DNA from: Bacillota bacterium
Lineage (GTDB): Bacteria > Bacillota > Clostridia > Acetivibrionales > DTU013
Assembly (NCBI GenBank): GCA_023435305.1
Contig: JAEYRV010000006.1
Location: forward strand, 1-64,000
Direction: 5' to 3'
Length of the DNA: 64,000 nt
Numbering within the stretch: the stretch's first letter is position 1; every line of letters starts with the position of its first letter. The translations under genes were made by a program, and so were the position numbers. Below, in pieces: positions 63,710 to 64,000 of the stretch. A model generated the notes under the pieces. It ran no database searches, was not told the origin of the DNA, and was given only the letters and a program-made list of their open reading frames with translations.

Positions 63710-64000
63710 ATGAATAAAGCTTTTATCATACTATCACTGGCTGCAATTTTTATTCTGATTTCATCATGTGCCCCAAAACAGGAGGCTATAAACTCCGATA
63801 TGGAGACGTGGCTTATGAATGCTCATCTGGATGCAGAGGAGACTACGGAAGAATTATATGAAAAGGCTTTGGCGGAGGACACTCTTGTGATATACAGCAG
63901 TTCAACACGTGTCATGGATGTCAAGGATTCCTTCGAAGCACAATATCCGGGCCTCACGGTATATGTAAAGGATACCCGAAGTGTTGATCTGGTTGATGTT
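63710..64000 (+). CDS. ABC transporter solute-binding lipoprotein, iron type, partial
   Basis: The first 97 codons, cut by the window end. Lipobox ISSC at residues 17-20 shows a lipoprotein signal. The mature start LVIYSSSTRVMDVKDSFEAQYPG matches the N-terminus of FutA/AfuA-type ferric or phosphonate-sugar binding proteins. It follows the other solute-binding gene with a short gap and an AAAGGA site, so they may form one operon. Confidence 0.8.
   Translation, partial: MNKAFIILSLAAIFILISSCAPKQEAINSDMETWLMNAHLDAEETTEELYEKALAEDTLVIYSSSTRVMDVKDSFEAQYPGLTVYVKDTRSVDLVDV

Overview
The window looks like a chromosome segment of an anaerobic Clostridia-type Firmicute. Supporting signs are strong AGGAGG-type ribosome binding sites, TTGACA/TATAAT promoters, LL-diaminopimelate aminotransferase (dapL), a type III glutamine synthetase, an archaeal-style split glutamate synthase, a UPF0237/UPF0210 pair, a LytR-CpsA-Psr protein, a corrinoid methyl-transfer module with a PocR-type regulator, and YesN/YesM-type signalling. 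The species cannot be named from the sequence alone.

0-24 kb is housekeeping chromosome: a multi-pass membrane protein; a corrinoid protein, PocR-AraC regulator and MtaA-like methyltransferase; two uracil-DNA glycosylase relatives; a GNAT protein; an MFS transporter next to a glycerophosphodiesterase; the ACT/PFL pair; an LCP protein; dapF-dapL; a DUF4380-like protein; a GtrA protein; tRNA-Tyr; a membrane-anchored two-repeat protein; purA and pyrG. The intergenic regions here are unusually rich in unrelated tandem minisatellites with periods of 6, 13, 26, 30, 40, 41 and 64 bp, many with small inverted repeats inside the unit.

23.7-33 kb is an ammonium-assimilation locus. A split glutamate synthase (glutaminase, FMN synthase, ferredoxin, FAD oxidoreductase and GXGXG subunits) is transcribed leftward. 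Type III glutamine synthetase and an Amt-PII fusion are transcribed rightward. Both divergent promoters are followed at once by an intrinsic terminator whose 5' arm is shared with a hexaloop hairpin carrying A1 and G4. This is the signature expected for ANTAR-protein antitermination and is the most interesting regulatory signal in the window.

33-46 kb holds an acyl-CoA-synthetase-like gene, tRNA-Thr with a nearby tRNA-like relic, and a ten-gene leftward sugar operon. The operon has two ABC permeases, a binding lipoprotein, a GH51 arabinofuranosidase, an L-fucose/arabinose-isomerase-family enzyme, DhaK, DhaL, an RpiB-like and a TIM-like isomerase, and a LacI regulator. A promoter with two candidate LacI operators lies in front. 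The enzyme set resembles L-erythrulose catabolism joined to pentose release and matches no pathway I can name with certainty.

From about 46.43 kb an integrated mobilizable element begins at a 3' fragment of what appears to be tRNA-Asp. It carries a large serine recombinase, a TnpW-like protein, a MobP-type relaxase with an overprinted membrane protein, MobC, a RepA-like ATPase, a DUF6076-like protein and a 2.1k-residue secreted SLH-domain protein. This block is visibly GC-richer than its surroundings. Its right end was not found. The last 5 kb holds a YesM/YesN pair, a membrane-anchored solute-binding protein and the start of an iron-type solute-binding lipoprotein cut by the window edge.
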